Source: an uncultured Collinsella sp. (GTDB lineage Bacteria > Actinomycetota > Coriobacteriia > Coriobacteriales > Coriobacteriaceae). Taken from it: DNA of 5,050 nt. Both the position numbers and the translations under genes were made by a program. Below are positions 4,758 through 5,050 of the stretch, in pieces. Under the pieces are notes generated by a model. The model was not told where the DNA came from. It saw only the letters and a list, made by a program, of their open reading frames with translations, and did not search any database. Position 1 is the first letter of the stretch; each line of letters opens with the position of its first letter. The stretch covers positions 1 through 5,050 of the forward strand of contig USPT01000078.1 of NCBI GenBank assembly GCA_900556705.1. The letters are read 5' to 3'.

Positions 4758-5050
4758 ATGTCTGCCTGCCCGCTGGTCGATTGCCATACCCACACCTCGT
4801 TTTCGGACGGACATGCCTCGTTTGAGGACAACGTTCGCGCCGCTGCTGCGGCCGGCTGCCGCGTCATGGTCTCGACCGACCATCTCACCCTGCCCGCCAG
4901 CATGGATGCCAACTGCGAAGTGCAGGTTACTGAGGGCGACCTGCCGGCACATCGTCTGGCCTTTGAGGACGCCCGCAAACTCGCCGCGCAGATTGCGCCG
5001 GAGCTCGAGCTTATCTATGGCTTTGAATGCGATTGGTACGAGGGCTGCGA
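4758..5050 (+). CDS. PHP-domain metal-dependent hydrolase, histidinol-phosphatase-like (3' end outside window)
   Basis: The first 97 residues of a PHP-family protein are visible; the gene runs off the right edge. The N-terminal motif VDCHTHTSFSDG (7-18) gives metal ligands H10 and H12 with D17, and VSTDH (38-42) adds D41 and H42. YGFECDWYEG (87-96) holds the next expected acidic residue, E90. This order fits the HisK/HisJ-type histidinol-phosphatase branch, which removes phosphate from histidinol phosphate in histidine synthesis. However, PHP proteins of this shape also include other phosphoesterases, and no neighbouring his gene is visible. The ATG at 4758 has AAAGGAG 5 nt upstream, a strong SD. 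There is no signal peptide. The gene is divergent from larC and has its own candidate promoter. The fold is firm; the substrate is not. Confidence 0.85.
   Translation, partial: MSACPLVDCHTHTSFSDGHASFEDNVRAAAAAGCRVMVSTDHLTLPASMDANCEVQVTEGDLPAHRLAFEDARKLAAQIAPELELIYGFECDWYEGC

Noticed and set aside
4574..4978. Minus-strand open frame opposite the PHP gene
   Set aside because: It overlaps the well-supported PHP start, SD and metal-binding motifs and has no recognisable domain of its own.

Overview
The window is GC-rich and gene-dense. Its minus-strand order mazG, eno, then a DivIC/FtsB-like septum protein is the actinobacterial arrangement, also found in Mycobacterium. The codon and GC bias, the Shine-Dalgarno (SD) sites and the protein sequences fit a gut Coriobacteriia bacterium, perhaps Collinsella-like. 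That assignment is an inference from protein and gene-order recognition; no search was run.

Layout: five complete genes lie on the minus strand and one truncated gene on the plus strand. Reading the minus strand from right to left, a probable operon starts near 4454. It encodes a stand-alone LarC C-terminal domain protein (4417 to 3932), a YfcE-type metallophosphodiesterase (3871 to 3323) and MazG (3320 to 2460). MazG starts 2 nt after the yfcE stop and takes its SD from the end of yfcE. A strong hairpin terminator (2455 to 2410) closes the unit. Enolase (2270 to 981) follows behind its own leader of about 90 nt and a candidate promoter flanked by a 12/13-matching direct repeat. A near-ideal intrinsic terminator (907 to 876) ends it. 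The septum protein (784 to 20) then has its own extended -10 promoter, and an SD at the left edge shows that another co-directional gene begins just outside the window.

On the right, 4418-4757 is a 340-bp divergent intergenic region. It leads into a PHP-domain metal-dependent hydrolase on the plus strand (from 4758, cut by the window end). In the middle lies a long inverted repeat (4563-4627) that would form a 23-bp hairpin in plus-strand RNA, with two G-U pairs and no mismatches.

The genes are mostly housekeeping: glycolysis (enolase), nucleotide-pool sanitation (MazG), phosphodiester hydrolysis (YfcE), division (DivIC-like) and a fragment of the nickel-pincer cofactor pathway (LarC2). I see no mobile element, CRISPR array, tRNA or rRNA. 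The least explained items are the inverted repeat, the direct repeats around the eno promoter and the LarC2 domain without LarC1.
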